From the NCBI RefSeq assembly GCF_025370935.1, contig NC_133481.1, positions 4,980,694-5,044,693 on the forward strand: a stretch of 64,000 nt of DNA, read 5' to 3'. This document shows positions 34,972-46,105 of the stretch, in pieces. The position numbers and the translations under genes were made by a program. The first letter of the stretch is position 1, and every line of letters starts with the position of its first letter. Source of the stretch: Choristoneura fumiferana (Eukaryota > Arthropoda > Insecta > Lepidoptera > Tortricidae). Under the pieces are notes generated by a model, which saw only the letters and a list, made by a program, of their open reading frames with translations, had not been told where the DNA came from and searched no databases.

Positions 34972-35174
34972 TAGTGTGGTGGTGGTGATAGATGGGTTTG
35001 TGTGATTTGTGTGTGTTCTTACAGTGTGGAGGTGGAGGAACTGCATGAACACGCATATTTTGCATAAGCTTAGCTATCGTAAGGTCGCGGGTGAGCAAGG
35101 AAATTATTTTAGTTCATTGATATGGACCTCCGCAAAGTAACGCCTGATTCAATAAATTATTTAAAAAAAAATCT

Positions 35175-35226
35175 ACCACCGGTTCGGAAAAATCTCTGCT
35201 GAGAAGAATCTCGGCAAGAGTCAAAG
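35175..35226 (+). repeat. Right part of the repeat split by the Penelope insertion
   Basis: ACCACCGGTTCGGAAAAATC and TGCTGAGAAGAATC continue the repeat broken at 32480, as in the intact copy at 62917-63075. Confidence 0.75.
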
Positions 35227-35846
35227 GTAAATGGTATTTTTTTTTAGAGATTTACCTACACATTTTTACTTTGATATGTATACATCACAAGTATTTCACT
35301 CAAATTATTTCGGAGCAGTAGGTTCGCTATTAATAATCGTTAATGCCAATCAAATTATTACCAAATATCCTGTCCATGAATAATCATTGCTTCAACACAC
35401 CCATTTGCGGCTACCATGACTCCTATAACCCTAACAACACGGTTGATTTTCGCTGCATTACTGCTTAATTTTATTTAGTTTTTCGCTACCAAGACAAAGT
35501 TTTGATTTGCGTAGGGTAGAGTGTTTTGCGTTTTAAGGTTGGCTTTAGGGGATGGTTGTTGAAGATTCCCTGTGTTTAATAGTAATGCCCGAGGTGTCTT
35601 TTCGGTCCGAGCCCCCCGGGAAATCACGGTAATCCGCGACGTCGACAACGCGTCGACTAAATCTCTGTCGAATCTAGTGAGGCGCTAACATCGATAAGGT
35701 TATTTTTGGTCGATATCTACCCCTTTTATACATTTCCCACGTTTTATGTAAGTAAATAATTAGTTTTAATTTAATGTCAAATTATATAATACTAATAATT
35801 ATATGGGTAGTTCCCACGTTATAAAATTAAAATATAGGTAAAGTTC
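35227..35846 (+). repeat. Right copy of the duplicated block
   Basis: Co-linear with 31685-32403, lacking the RTE insertion and with several small deletions. The GGTCCGAGCCCCCCGGGAAA core is unchanged. It may be a tandem duplication or two haplotypes joined in assembly. Confidence 0.85.
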
Positions 35847-36030
35847 GTTTAGTTACTTCAATACAATGTTATTGAACAAACAACAGAATGCTATTGTTGT
35901 GTTATTGAATTTATTGATCATCTGGGATATGGAACGAAAAAATAATGCGTATTAAAACACGTTAATAAGAATGCAGTCTGGTTCTGGTCCTGCTGAAAAC
36001 TATTCTTAATGCGTGATTAATCCAGTTATT

Positions 36031-36120
36031 AGTGTGGAGATGGAGGATCTGCACTAAAACACATTTGTGACATCGATGTAGGCATCGTAAAGTCGCGGGT
36101 GAGCAAAGTAATTGTTTATA
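36031..36120 (+). mobile_element. Decayed Penelope terminal-repeat remnant
   Basis: AGTGTGGAGATGGAGGATCT, GCACTAAAACAC, GCATCGTAAAGTCGCGGGTG and AGCAAAGTAATT follow the outer 90 bp of the element at 35018-35120 with many substitutions. Confidence 0.65.
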
Positions 36121-36299
36121 GTTTGTTAACTTTCGTACCTACCTACCAACGAATCAATCCAATAGCCACAACTACGTTATGCCTAATGTGAGCGTTCAAG
36201 TTACAAAACGCCTGATTTGATTTCTACACTAAAATTATACATAGAATTGTGGAGCTATCGTTAGTAAATAAACCATCGACAACAAGTGCATCCCATCCC

Positions 36300-36619
36300 T
36301 ACTTAAACCGCATCTGAATCCAAAGATCGCCGTGAATGGGGGCTGATGAATCGCGCCGGCGCCGCGAAACACACACGTTAGATACGACCGCGACACTACG
36401 CGACCGACAGCGCGGCAACATTTGTTACATTGTAGTAATACATTGCGTGTTTTGGCCATAAAACGCCATGCGTTGTACGTCTTAACCGTGCAATTTACAC
36501 AGAATTCGCTCGCCGCGTCGCTGGACGTTCTTTAATCGCGGGGCTACTCCGGTGCGTTACCACTCAAAAGCGGACTTAACGGCTTAAGGAGTTTACCTTA
36601 AAACCCTTACTCGAACGCA
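36300..36619 (+). promoter_or_regulatory. CpG-rich region upstream of a candidate first exon
   Basis: Contrasts with AT-rich surroundings (CGCGCCGGCGCCGCG at about 36353, CGCTCGCCGCGTCGCTGG at about 36508) and is free of recognisable repeats. It directly precedes the ATG at 36620. No TATA box seen. Confidence 0.3.
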
Positions 36620-36726
36620 ATGATGGGTGAAGAAGATGACTGGCGATTTTTAAATTCGGTGTTATTAAACTGTGAAAAGATAGAACAGCAAATAAAGGCC
36701 TTGCCATATCTAAGTCAGATCGGTGC
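36620..36726 (+). CDS. Candidate first coding exon of an unidentified gene
   Basis: ATG in the context AACGCAATGATGG opens a frame MMGEEDDWRFLNSVLLNCEK followed by IEQQIKALPYLSQIG, an acidic then amphipathic helix-like sequence with good codon balance. A donor-like ATCG|GTGCAAGT or GTGCAA|GTAATT follows, and beyond it the frame runs into a repeat (36755 on). No downstream exon was found before Siwi, so the rest would have to lie past a long intron, or this is a relic. The family is not recognised. Confidence 0.35.
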
Positions 36727-36754
36727 AAGTAATTTACGCATAGAAGATCGTTTT

Positions 36755-36956
36755 GCTGGTGGTAGAACTTATATCTGTCCAGATTGCTACCACTATCTTA
36801 CTCACTAAATCTTCGGCTAAGCAGCAGAACTTGAGCTGCTGTTTCCCGAGTTTCCCGGTGTGGAGAGTAAGACGGTAACAGCACCGGTACATGAGGTATT
36901 CAGCTAGCCCCGGTACCAACGCTTTGGTATTACAACTGCCCATGGGTGGTGGAACT
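36755..36956 (+). repeat. GATTGCTACCACCATCTTGC-family repeat, 5' part
   Basis: GGTGGTAGAACTTATATCTG, CAGATTGCTACCACTATCTT and GTGTGGAGAGTAAGACGG parallel the copy at 8525-8815. Confidence 0.65.
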
Positions 36957-39699
36957 TAATTAATTTAAAACTATCCTCATTAGCTGATATGCTTGCTAAA
37001 TTTCACTCTTCAAAAGAATAGAAAAAATAACACTGTATCGAGATACCACCACCACCACCACTACTGATACCACTGTACTGTATTTTTGTATTTCTTTTCC
37101 TTTTTTTTGTTTTATTTGTGTTTGCTGTTAATTGGTGTTTTTTTTAGTTTTGTTGTATTTGTGTGTCTTTGTGAATGTAAATAAATGTCTTTAAAAAATA
37201 TGTGGGGGATTTTTCGGTACCGGAGTAGTATTTTTTTGGCATTCATAATTGCTTGATATATTAGTCTAAATTGCATAAACATATTTCGTCTTTGACTTTG
37301 ACAAACGCAGAAAAAAAAACTCAAATAAATCTTATTATACCAAATGTCACGATTATAACATACGTCGTTATATCTATAGTTACACAACCAGACGCGTTTG
37401 ACGTTTATGAGTGCGGCATTAGCTTCGCAGACACTGAACCGAGCTCAATTAAAATTACTACAACGTCATCAGAACCTCCCCTCTCGTAGCTGTCTGATAA
37501 GTGAGATGACAGTCACTGACAGACAGACTCATAAGTCTTCATTACCGATTTCTTGGAAACTTGCTTGCTTAGGGATGATCTTCGTAACGATGAACGGGCA
37601 TTTACGCAAAAGTGTCCATTTCCTCATTTATTTTTCAATTTTAGAAAAGCGCAATCGACTCCGGTAGTTTAAAAAAAAATACAGTTTTGTGACGTTTTCT
37701 TCATATTACACTCGGTAGTGGCGTCACAAAACTCACTTATAAAATTTGTATGATAAATTAAATGCATTTTGAAAATGCCCGGACATCCCCTACCCCCTAG
37801 AAAGCAGAGCGCTTACTATTTTTAAGTTTTTACTAACATTTTGTGTGGTGTTTGTAATAGTTAGGTCTGTGTGATGTATGTTGTGTGTGATATATGTTGA
37901 TTTATCTGAAAATAGAGAAGTGCATGTTTTTTAAATGAAAACACATGAGTCGTACTATGTTTGTACGTGTGGTGTGGTAGCGGAAAATTTGAAATCTGAA
38001 AAAGTTTTTGTTAGTTAGATTACTAAAAAATATTGGACGAGTATTTTCTCTTTAGTCAATCAAACAAAAGAGAATTATGAAGCGCGTTCAAAGGTTTGGA
38101 GCCGAGGCTCGTGTCGTGTGTCATGCTGTGCTAAAAAGTGTCGCACGGCGTCACGTCACGTGGAACTTGAACTGGCCATATCTTCATCATTTTTTTGTTT
38201 AAATGTCAAAAGAAAAAAAAACAATATCTTATAGTAATCTAACTGACGGGTTAAATTTTGTTATTTGGTTTATACTCTTTATTGTACAAAAAGGAAATAC
38301 AAAAAGGTTACAAAAAAAGTGTTAAGTACAAAGGCGGACTATCTGTGAAGGGATCTCACCACAACCTTTGAGTGGTAGAGAAGAGCAATCAAAATAAGTA
38401 TCGACAAATAGAGCAAAACATTTGAATAAATATAAAGATTTTTTTAGAGCACTAGCTTATCCTATTATCCTAATAAGCATCCGACAACATTCTTGCAATA
38501 GCTTTTGATAATTTACAAGACAAAATCGGGAACGTTATAAACGAGCATAATTTGTTTGCTAACGGGAAACCATCGTCAATGTTCCCTAAACATAAGATAA
38601 AAGCAAAGTTAAAATTTGATCTAAAAGTAAACATTAAGTGACGTCGCGACAATGAGATTACGTTACGACATTAATTAGAAAGAACTCGGCTGAGACAGTA
38701 CTCCGTCACTTAGTACAATGGATTACGTACTTGGTTAGTGTTTTTAGGGTTCTACTTGAAGGGTGAAACGGAACTAGTTGGCGGCGGTGAGCCGGCTGGA
38801 AGATGAAAAAGCTCTGAAAGGCGAGTGTCGAAGTCTATTATATCAAAATTTTAACAAAACTTAAATTTCTTCAAAGTGAATATTCTGTCTGGTATAAGAA
38901 TAATTTAATTGTTCCATGAAAAGACAATAATTAGAATTTAATTATGTGACGCAAAATTCTATAAAACTAGGGTGAACCCGTTTACACCATCAATTTAACG
39001 ATAATTTCGTCGGCAGGTGAGTCAGTTGGCTTGGGACGTGAGTCAGTTTCCTGAACTGTAGACCTATATAAAATGTTTCTAGAAATTCAAGTATGGTCCA
39101 GCAAGCCCAAAAAGCGTGATGTATCAACACAGAGTACCCATCGATTTTTCTTCACAAAAGCGAAACAGAATCGTAATTACACGCAAAGTCCAATAAGAGC
39201 GCTAGGCCGCTTCGAGCACACATCCGCGCGTCTATTCCACATCGGTCTAACGATACCAAACCGACACAGAAGCGAGATTCCTATCCACTCTAACACGCAT
39301 TGTGGTAATGCAGAAGAGTAAGATAGATATCTAGTTTTGACCAAACGTTATATCGTCTTTGGAATAAGGCTTGGATATCGGGCATTATCATACCGAGCGT
39401 TTGCCGGCAGGCGCAACGATATTGCTGTTTGCCGTCGGCAAATGTTTGCCCACCCCCGCCCGCTACTTACTGGAGTTAGATCAATATTTAAATAATTTCA
39501 AACTTTGATTAATTTGCAGATATTTATTGTTTGCAATGATGTCGGTTATGGATTGAGATTGTAATAAAATGCCGATGCGCCGATAACAGAGTTGCTGTAC
39601 CTACTTATGTACAAGTTTAGATCTGTATGCATGTTTTCAGAAAAATCGGTAGTTTTTTACAAGCTTTTCATATGTTTATTTTATAAAAAATAATTATGA
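36957..39699. other. Intergenic, one LINE tail recognised
   Basis: 38270-38390 carries TACTCTTTATTGTACAAAAA with A-rich sequence, a LINE-type 3' end on the minus strand. The 82-codon frame at 39073-39321 has no known domain. Nothing else assigned. Confidence 0.35.
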
Positions 39700-39922
39700 A
39701 AGCGTTGCTCAGAATTAGTTCGCTGAAGTGGCGTTGGGCTGGCCTGACCGTCTGTCGCAGGACCGATGAACGATGGAGCAGACGAGCCCTCGAATGGAGC
39801 CCACGGACGGGAAAACGTAGTGTAGGACGTCCTGAGGCACGGTGGACTGAAGACAGAGGTGTTGTGGCGTGCCGGAAGAGGCCTGTGTAGCAGTGGACTG
39901 CTGCAGGCTGATGATGATGATG
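39700..39922 (+). pseudogene. RTE-type LINE 3' end with RT C-terminus
   Basis: RISSLKWRWAGLTVCRRTDE, RWSRRALEWSPRTGKRSVG and RPEARWTED, then CAGTGGACTGCTGCAGGCTG and a GATGATGATGATG tail. It is the plus-strand sister of 2562-2850. Confidence 0.8.
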
Positions 39923-40157
39923 AATTTTATTATGAAAATAATTATTTGACTTTACTTTATAAGGGTACTGTTTTTCTCACAGAGCTGTGCAAAACTGTTT
40001 TTTTCTCTATTTGACGAATCTCATCCATTTCCAGTGATTAGATTGACTTAAAGTTTAGTACGGATATTGGATGACATGAACATGACAATGCAAGTACAAT
40101 CACCAACTTTTATATTAACAAACACTTATTATTTGATATTCTTGATCGCTCGCGATA

Positions 40158-40290
40158 GCTCTACTAACTAAAGTGCACGTTGCGGTTCCGCATAGCGAAG
40201 CTTAAACTTTTTTTTTAATATATGGCTCTACTAACTAAAGTGCAAGTGCGGTTCCGCGTAGCGAAGCTTAACCTTTTTTTTTAATATAGT
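40158..40290 (+). repeat. 67-bp tandem duplication
   Basis: GCTCTACTAACTAAAGTGCA, GCGGTTCCGC, TAGCGAAGCTTAA and a T run then AATATA occur twice in a row (from 40158 and 40225) with a few differences. Confidence 0.85.
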
Positions 40291-40393
40291 TTGCTTGTGA
40301 CACAAGTCTTACGAAAATCCAAGATGACCGCTTTAAGTTTCTAAACGGAGAGCTTCGCTCCGACGTCACGCTTCAGCGTTTAATTCCCATTAA

Positions 40394-40529
40394 GGCCCTA
40401 TACTACGAAGTATGTGCAAAATTCGAACTTCGTATCTTGCCGTCTCGCTGACGCTTATATTATTTAATACAAGAATGAGAGGGACGATACGATACGAACT
40501 TCGGTTTTCGAATATCGTAGTAGCCCCCC
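40394..40529. mobile_element. CTACTACGAA-type MITE, copy 1
   Basis: Inverted ends GCCCTATACTACGA and TCGTAGTAGCCCCC, inner arms TTCGAACTTCGTATC and GATACGAACTTCGG, with TATTTAATACAAGAATGAGA in the centre. Confidence 0.75.
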
Positions 40530-40794
40530 AGGACGGTTATGCTAAAGAGAATACAGTGAATACATCGCTCCATCTAAACGGCTATTAACCGGTTTCACCC
40601 GGTTTTGGGGCGTAAATGTTTTATGTGCCCGGTGTCCCGGGGGAGGGCACTACAAAACTCTACTAGCACTTAATTAAGGGGAAGCGAAGGGAATAGATTT
40701 CAATTAACATAACGCTACGCCCACGGTCCTCTTTTGTTTATTGGAAATTGAAAATGACACTGTAGAAAAACCTAAGTTAGATAAGTTAAATACC

Positions 40795-41020
40795 CCTGAC
40801 ATTATCATTTTAAAGTTCAATATCTCAAAAACGGCTGAACCGATTTTTATCAAACATAACTAAGAGCCACCGCAAGAAAATTCGCTTTAACGTGTTTTTC
40901 ACGAATTTTCTTGCATCAAAATCAGACTATTCGTTTGAGATCTATGATGGCACAGAAAGACAGACAGACATTGACGTCAAACTAATAACACCCCTCTTTT
41001 TCCGTCGTAGGTTAAATAAA
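40795..41020 (+). repeat. Interspersed repeat ending CGTCAAACTAATAACACCCC
   Basis: AATATCTCAAAAACGGCTGA, ACCGATTTTTATCAAACAT and a GACAGACAGACA run precede the AATAACACCCC block shared with 20155-20232. Class unknown; it resembles a LINE 3' region. Confidence 0.5.
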
Positions 41021-41518
41021 AATGTCCAGCGTGAACAAGACGCAGACGTGAAGAATAAAGCTTTGAAAATATATCAGACGTCATTTTACATCCAAAGCAA
41101 CAAGCACGTTCAAATGTTTTTTACGAGAGCAAATTTTATTTCACAAAACAAACTAACTTGCTTACATTAACTAACTCACTTTATACTTCCGAAACTGAGA
41201 CAATGACGGAAAGCAAATAGAAAGGGAGTATTCTTTTAAGAATTTAAATAAATTTCCACTAAAGACGGGGAGAGCGCTCTCCCGTTTCAAAAAGGAAAAC
41301 GAGAGCTAATAAAAATGCCGGAGCAAAACGTGCAATTTTAAAGCAGTGTCAAATGGATATAGAATCCTTGTTTTAAATTCAGTTCCGGGTAACAAATATG
41401 ACGATAAAGAGGGTTAGCGCGACCCTCGAGTGGCTAATGAACTAACCAGAACAGCATATTTCGCAGACTGTGAATTAACATTACACCAAACATTATATTG
41501 CATTTTTTTATTTATATC

Positions 41519-41652
41519 TGGGGGGCTACTAGAAATTTGAAAATCGAAGTTCGTATCGTACCATCCCTCTCGCTCTCGTATTAAATAATATTTAAGCGTT
41601 AGCGGAACGGTACGATATGAAGTTCGAATTTTGCACTTTGTAGTTAGGGTAT
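41519..41652. mobile_element. CTACTACGAA-type MITE, copy 2
   Basis: GGGGGGCTACTAGAAATTTG with GAAGTTCGTATCGTACC and an inverted counterpart GGTACGATATGAAGTTCGA near the right end. Confidence 0.7.
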
Positions 41653-41918
41653 GGTCATTTTTTTCTAGACTGGGGTTGCCAGTATTTAGCATTGGCGAAA
41701 AATGATTGCTTTTGCATATAGATCTTGCAATGAGGGCTACTTGACTCCCTCATTAATCGAGTATCAGCTCGACCATAACAATACGCGATAGACAGCGCGG
41801 TAAGAATATGTGATCAACAGAAAAAAAACGGTTAACCGAAACGTCTATACCAAAACGTGACCTAATGTCGGGAAGCAAGGCTAGTAATTGAAACTGCATT
41901 GCAGGCGTTTGTACCGAA

Positions 41919-42570
41919 ATGAGGGCTATCGTTTTTTGTCTCACTAGATGGCGCACTGTTGCGTGAGGTTTTTAAGTATGACTTTCAAAGTCTGTTATTA
42001 CAGGCGTGAAAACAAAGTTTAGATTAAAATCATATTTAATACACCTTAAAACCGTACCATAAAAATATCGAGCATTTAGTATTTTCAGTATTTATTTATT
42101 TGGCAAAAAACATAAAATATATAAGGCCTTATTCTAATAAGTCTTACAATATTATGCACCCTGGTAGGGTATAGCCACATTTATAATAATGTTATCTAAT
42201 GCTATTAGGCAACTAAAAAGTAAGATATCCTACGTACTTGCATTAAAGCTTAAAAACTACGGTTACATTATACTATAAATTAAATTAGACTGTTATAAAC
42301 TATTATGCAACAGTGTTGCATAGTCCCCGTTTTGTTCGGAAAAAAGGGAGGACAAAGGTTTCCGAAAGACAAAACTGTCTCAAAACACAGACATTCATTG
42401 CCCCGGAACGCATATTTGCCATAATTAATTTCAGATATTGCAAAATATTCACAAAATTATTCTAATTTTAAATAAACCCGCGTAGCTCACCCAAAAACTA
42501 TGAGATTTGACATTTCGGAGCACGCTACACTAGCGCCTCTAGTGGCGAATTCATACGCGATAGCCCTCAT
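41919..42570. mobile_element. DNA element with ATGAGGGCTATCG ends, copy 1, with nested insertion
   Basis: The ends ATGAGGGCTATCG and CGATAGCCCTCAT are exact inverted repeats. The body matches 45126-45540 closely (AAACCGTACCATAAAAATAT, TCCCCGTTTTGTTCGG, CCCCGGAACGCATATTTGCC). An extra segment at 42075-42305 splits it. No transposase coding. Confidence 0.8.
42075..42305. mobile_element. Insertion nested in the ATGAGGGCTATCG element
   Basis: Absent from copy 2, where the flanks are contiguous. AT-rich, beginning TTAGTATTTTCAGTATTTAT. It looks like a retroposon tail, but no target duplication is clear. Confidence 0.6.
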
Positions 42571-43029
42571 TCAGACACGTAATTTTGGCAAAGTGCAGAG
42601 TTGCAGACTGCTATTGGAGGCTAGTTTCCAAGCAAGTATTGCTCACGTTTTCTTGGTTAAGCACGTAAGTGCGTGCACTCGGCTCAAATTCTTTAGCTTT
42701 CAGTTAGGTACAGCTGAGTAGGTACATTAAATTATCCAGATCCTTCAATAGTCTCGGCTCGGACCCAGCTTTAGGTAAACCGCTACAATCTCCACCTTTA
42801 CTACAACCTTTTCTCAATAAACTCTCTAGTTCACTGTCTCGATAACTGCAACACACAACTTTCTGCGATATGGTTCTACTGCGGGTCAAGCAATCAACGG
42901 TTCGCGTATCTTAAAGCCACCGGCGGACCGAGTCGATTCGTCACGCGGTCACACCATTAATTTCTATAGAAACATACAACGGTGCCTTTTACAGCACTTT
43001 CGATAACATCAAAAGGACATTAGGAACTT

Positions 43030-43159
43030 GCCCTATACTACGAGTGCAAAATTCGAACTTCGCATCTTGCCGTCCCGCTGGCGCTAATATTATTTAATAC
43101 GAGAGTGAAAGGGACGGTACGATACGAACTCCGATTTTCGGATTGCGTAGTAACCCCCC
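43030..43159. mobile_element. CTACTACGAA-type MITE, copy 3
   Basis: GCCCTATACTACGAGTGCAA, TTCGAACTTCGCATC and inverted GTACGATACGAACTCCG, GCGTAGTAACCCC. Confidence 0.75.
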
Positions 43160-43227
43160 TTATTCTTTCGGCTGTACACGTTCCCTTAATGTTAAAGTTG
43201 AATAGCTGGTGCAAAAACCTTTAGTTC

Positions 43228-43335
43228 ACCTCACCATCATCATCATCATTCAACTGTAGGACGTCCACAGTTGGACATGGCCTCCCCCATAGACCTCCAG
43301 TTGCTTCGTTCCACCGTGAACCCGCGGCTTTTAAG
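43228..43335 (-). mobile_element. RTE-like tail fragment
   Basis: ATCATCATCATCATTCAACT, GTAGGACGTCCACAGTTGGA and CCTCCAGTTGCTTCG; the layout matches the minus-strand fragment in Siwi intron 7 (59404-59530). Confidence 0.55.
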
Positions 43336-43423
43336 CCTACGACGAGAGTTAATAGTTATTATTTACCTAAATAGTTATTAATATTTTTTTATTTATTAAT
43401 TATAATAACTATGTTCTGTTGTT

Positions 43424-43645
43424 GACGACCGGATGGCCAAGTGGTTAGAGAACCTGACTACGAAACTTGAGGTCCCGGGGTCGATCCCCGGCCGGGGCAG
43501 ATATTTGTATGAATAATACGAATGTTTGCTCGCGGGTTTTGGATGTTTAATATATGTATTTAAGTATGTATTGTTTGGGACTAGGTCAATTGGCGTTAAG
43601 TGTCCCATATGATATTTATTTTATTTATATTTATTTACTGCCGCC
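43424..43645 (+). mobile_element. Arg-tRNA-derived SINE (copy C)
   Basis: TGGCCAAGTGGTTAGAGAAC, CTGACTACGAA and GGGGTCGATCCCCGG form the tRNA-like head; AATTGGCGTTAAGTGTCCCA ends the body. Nearly the same as copy B. Confidence 0.85.
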
Positions 43646-43974
43646 ATTTTGCCAAAATAAATGGTTATACATTACAATACAATACAATTACTCTTTATTG
43701 TACACCAGAAATACTTAGTAAGCGATACAGAAAACAGGTACACAGTGAAAATTACAAGGTAATCAATAGGCGGGCTTATCGCTTAAGAGCGATCTCTTCC
43801 AGGCAACCTTTATATTATTATAATATTATATTTTATATTATTATAATCGTGTAAGATTGCACAACTTTTTAGAGCCTTTATCTTATAAAAGTATTTTTAT
43901 TGTCTATGACGTTACTACCGTCATTATACTTTTGTTTTCACGACCGAAAACCAGTGCATTCTTATTATTTCAGT

Positions 43975-44298
43975 CCGTCATCAGTCACCCCAGCCTTTAT
44001 ACGTCCCACTGCTGGGCACAGGCCTCCTCTCAGAATCGGATTTGGGCCGAAGGAAGGTACTTCCCACGCAGGCTCAGTGTGGATTGGGAACTTATACACA
44101 CCATAGAAATGCTTCACAGGTTTTTTCAGGTTTCTTCACGGTGTTTTCTTTCACCGTAAAGCTCGTGGTAAATTTCAAATGTAATTTGGCACATGAATTT
44201 CGAAAAACTCAGAGGTGCTAGCCCGTTTGAATCCACGATCCTCTGCTTAAGAGGGCATTGCATTGGTCAAACCATTGTACTAGGCCACCACGGCTCGC
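43975..44298 (-). mobile_element. tRNA-derived SINE (31109 family), diverged
   Basis: Minus strand: GTGGTGGCCTAGTACAATGG head, TTACCACGAGCTTTACGGTG and CAGTGGGACGTATAAAGGCT. A 28-bp scrap of the same family follows at 44308-44335, and another lies at about 45943-45975. Confidence 0.75.
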
Positions 44299-44723
44299 CA
44301 TATTATTTCATCATCCCAGCCTATATACGTCCCACAGTCCAAAAATTAATTTAATCCTAAATAATTATTAAAAATGTCTACCCTTTCTTATGGTAGGGGA
44401 GCCCACGATGCTAAATCGGGATTTACTCGAGCGTCACAGAATAGATAATAGTTGCTAATAAATAAGTACTTATTATTACAAAAACGAAAGGAACTCCGTC
44501 AGTCTGTCTGACTTTTATCTTTTCACTTCACACTTTGTAGGGAGAGGTATTTATTTATTTAAAATTACCGTTTCCACTTCAATAACAGCAGCTAGAGCCA
44601 AACCGGCGCACTTTTTTTTATTATGAGAGGGAAGGGAGATGAACAAGGTTTGCTTGTATGTTTACCCCGTCTAATGGGAAATGATCAACTGCCCATGAGT
44701 ACAAAGTACAAACTACACACTTG

Positions 44724-44844
44724 CTAGCTACTACGAAAATCGAAACTCGAAGTTCGTATCGTGCCGTCCCTCTCGCTCTCGTATTAAATAGTATAAGTGT
44801 CAGAGAGACCGCACGACACTAACTACGAGTTTCGTAGTAGCCCT
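44724..44844. mobile_element. CTACTACGAA-type MITE, copy 4
   Basis: GCTAGCTACTACGAAAATCG, AACTCGAAGTTCGTATCG and the right end GAGTTTCGTAGTAGCC. Confidence 0.8.
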
Positions 44845-44889
44845 GAAGCAGCGGCCGCAGGCCGTACACTACCTACAGTGCTCGCAATG

Positions 44890-45012
44890 GCTACTAAATA
44901 CTACGTAATTCGAAAATCGAAGTTCGTATCATACCATCCCTCTCACTCTCGTATTAAATAATAGTTAGCGTCAGCGGGACGGTACGATACGAACTTCGAA
45001 TTTCGTAGCAGT
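44890..45012. mobile_element. CTACTACGAA-type MITE, copy 5
   Basis: TACTACGTAATTCGAAAATC, GAAGTTCGTATCATACC and inverted GGTACGATACGAACTTCGAA, TTTCGTAGCAGTA. Confidence 0.75.
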
Positions 45013-45125
45013 ATGATACTCTGTGTTTCCATTACAAAACAAAGTTCCTGTTCCTGTCATAATTATTTTATTCTAGCACAGACCTATACCTACTTTACGT
45101 TTATTTATTTTATATTATATTTATA

Positions 45126-45540
45126 ATGAGGGCTATCGTTTTTTGTCTCACTAGATGGCGCACTGTTGCGTGAGGTTTTTAAGTATGGCTTTCAAAGTCT
45201 GTTATTACGGGCGTGAAAATAGATTAAAATCATATTTAATACACCTTAAAACCGTACCATAAAAATATCGAGCATGCAACAGTGTTGCATAGTCCCCGTT
45301 TTGTTCGGAAAAACGGGAGGACAAAGGTTTCCGAAAGACAAAACTGTCTCAGAACACAGACATTCATTGCCCCGGAACGCATATTTGCCATAATTAATTT
45401 CAGATATTGCAAAATATTCTCAAAATTATTCTAATTATAAAAAACCCGCGTAGCTCACCCAAAAACTGACATTTGACATTTCGGAGACCTCACGCTACAC
45501 TAGCGCCTCTAGCGGCGAATTCATACGCGATAGCCCTCAT
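45126..45540. mobile_element. DNA element with ATGAGGGCTATCG ends, copy 2 (uninterrupted)
   Basis: 415 bp between exact 13-bp inverted ends. Subterminal ACTAGATGGCGC and CTAGCGCCTCTAG words. Copy 1 has the same body plus a nested insertion. Confidence 0.8.
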
Positions 45541-45801
45541 TTCATTATGTTTTTACTTCCTCTGAGTATTCTAGCAACATTATCGTACCAAATCATTCAT
45601 TCAACGACTTGTCTCACTCAACTTCAACTTCGTTCTTTAGCTTGTTTAGAGTTGCAACATATGAAAATTTACATTGCCTGTAAAAACTCGCATAATTTGA
45701 CCTTCTCACAGACTTGAAAAACTAGGAATACTATTATATTTCAAATCTGTGGACCTTCTTTCCGAGTGAATCCAAAATACACTTAATGCTTAGCTAAGCT
45801 G

Positions 45802-45917
45802 CAGGGCTACTACGAAACTCGAATTTCGAATCGTAGCGTCCCTCTCGCTCTCGTATTAAATAGTATAAGTGTCAGAGGGACTGCACCTCACGAAATTCGA
45901 GTTTTGTAGTAGCCCTG
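45802..45917. mobile_element. CTACTACGAA-type MITE, copy 6
   Basis: CAGGGCTACTACGAAACTCG and its inverted partner CGAGTTTTGTAGTAGCCCTG form clean 20-bp ends. Confidence 0.85.
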
Positions 45918-46105
45918 CTGTGCCTTATTATTTCAGTCCGTCATCGTCATCCTAGCCTATTATACGTCCCACTGCTGGGACTGTAGACGCGTACGAAAAT
46001 CACCTTGGACGAGTTTGTATTATAGGAGTGACTTCGTGTTCATAGTTTTTTTTTCTTATTACAATTTATAATCCCTTTACTAGTTACTATAACAATAAAA
46101 AGTAT

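Larger units (their letters stand above)
32481..35162. mobile_element. Head-to-head pair of Penelope-like elements in one target-site duplication
   Basis: Both flanks carry AAAAAAAAATCT (32469-32480, 35163-35174). The left copy runs on the minus strand, the right on the plus strand, with 3' ends outward and 5' truncations meeting at an A-run (33867-33882). Arms of about 1.2 kb differ at only a handful of positions that I could spot, and their 270-residue overlap is identical. Inverted, partly truncated pairs bounded by terminal repeats are known in Penelope elements. Confidence 0.85.
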
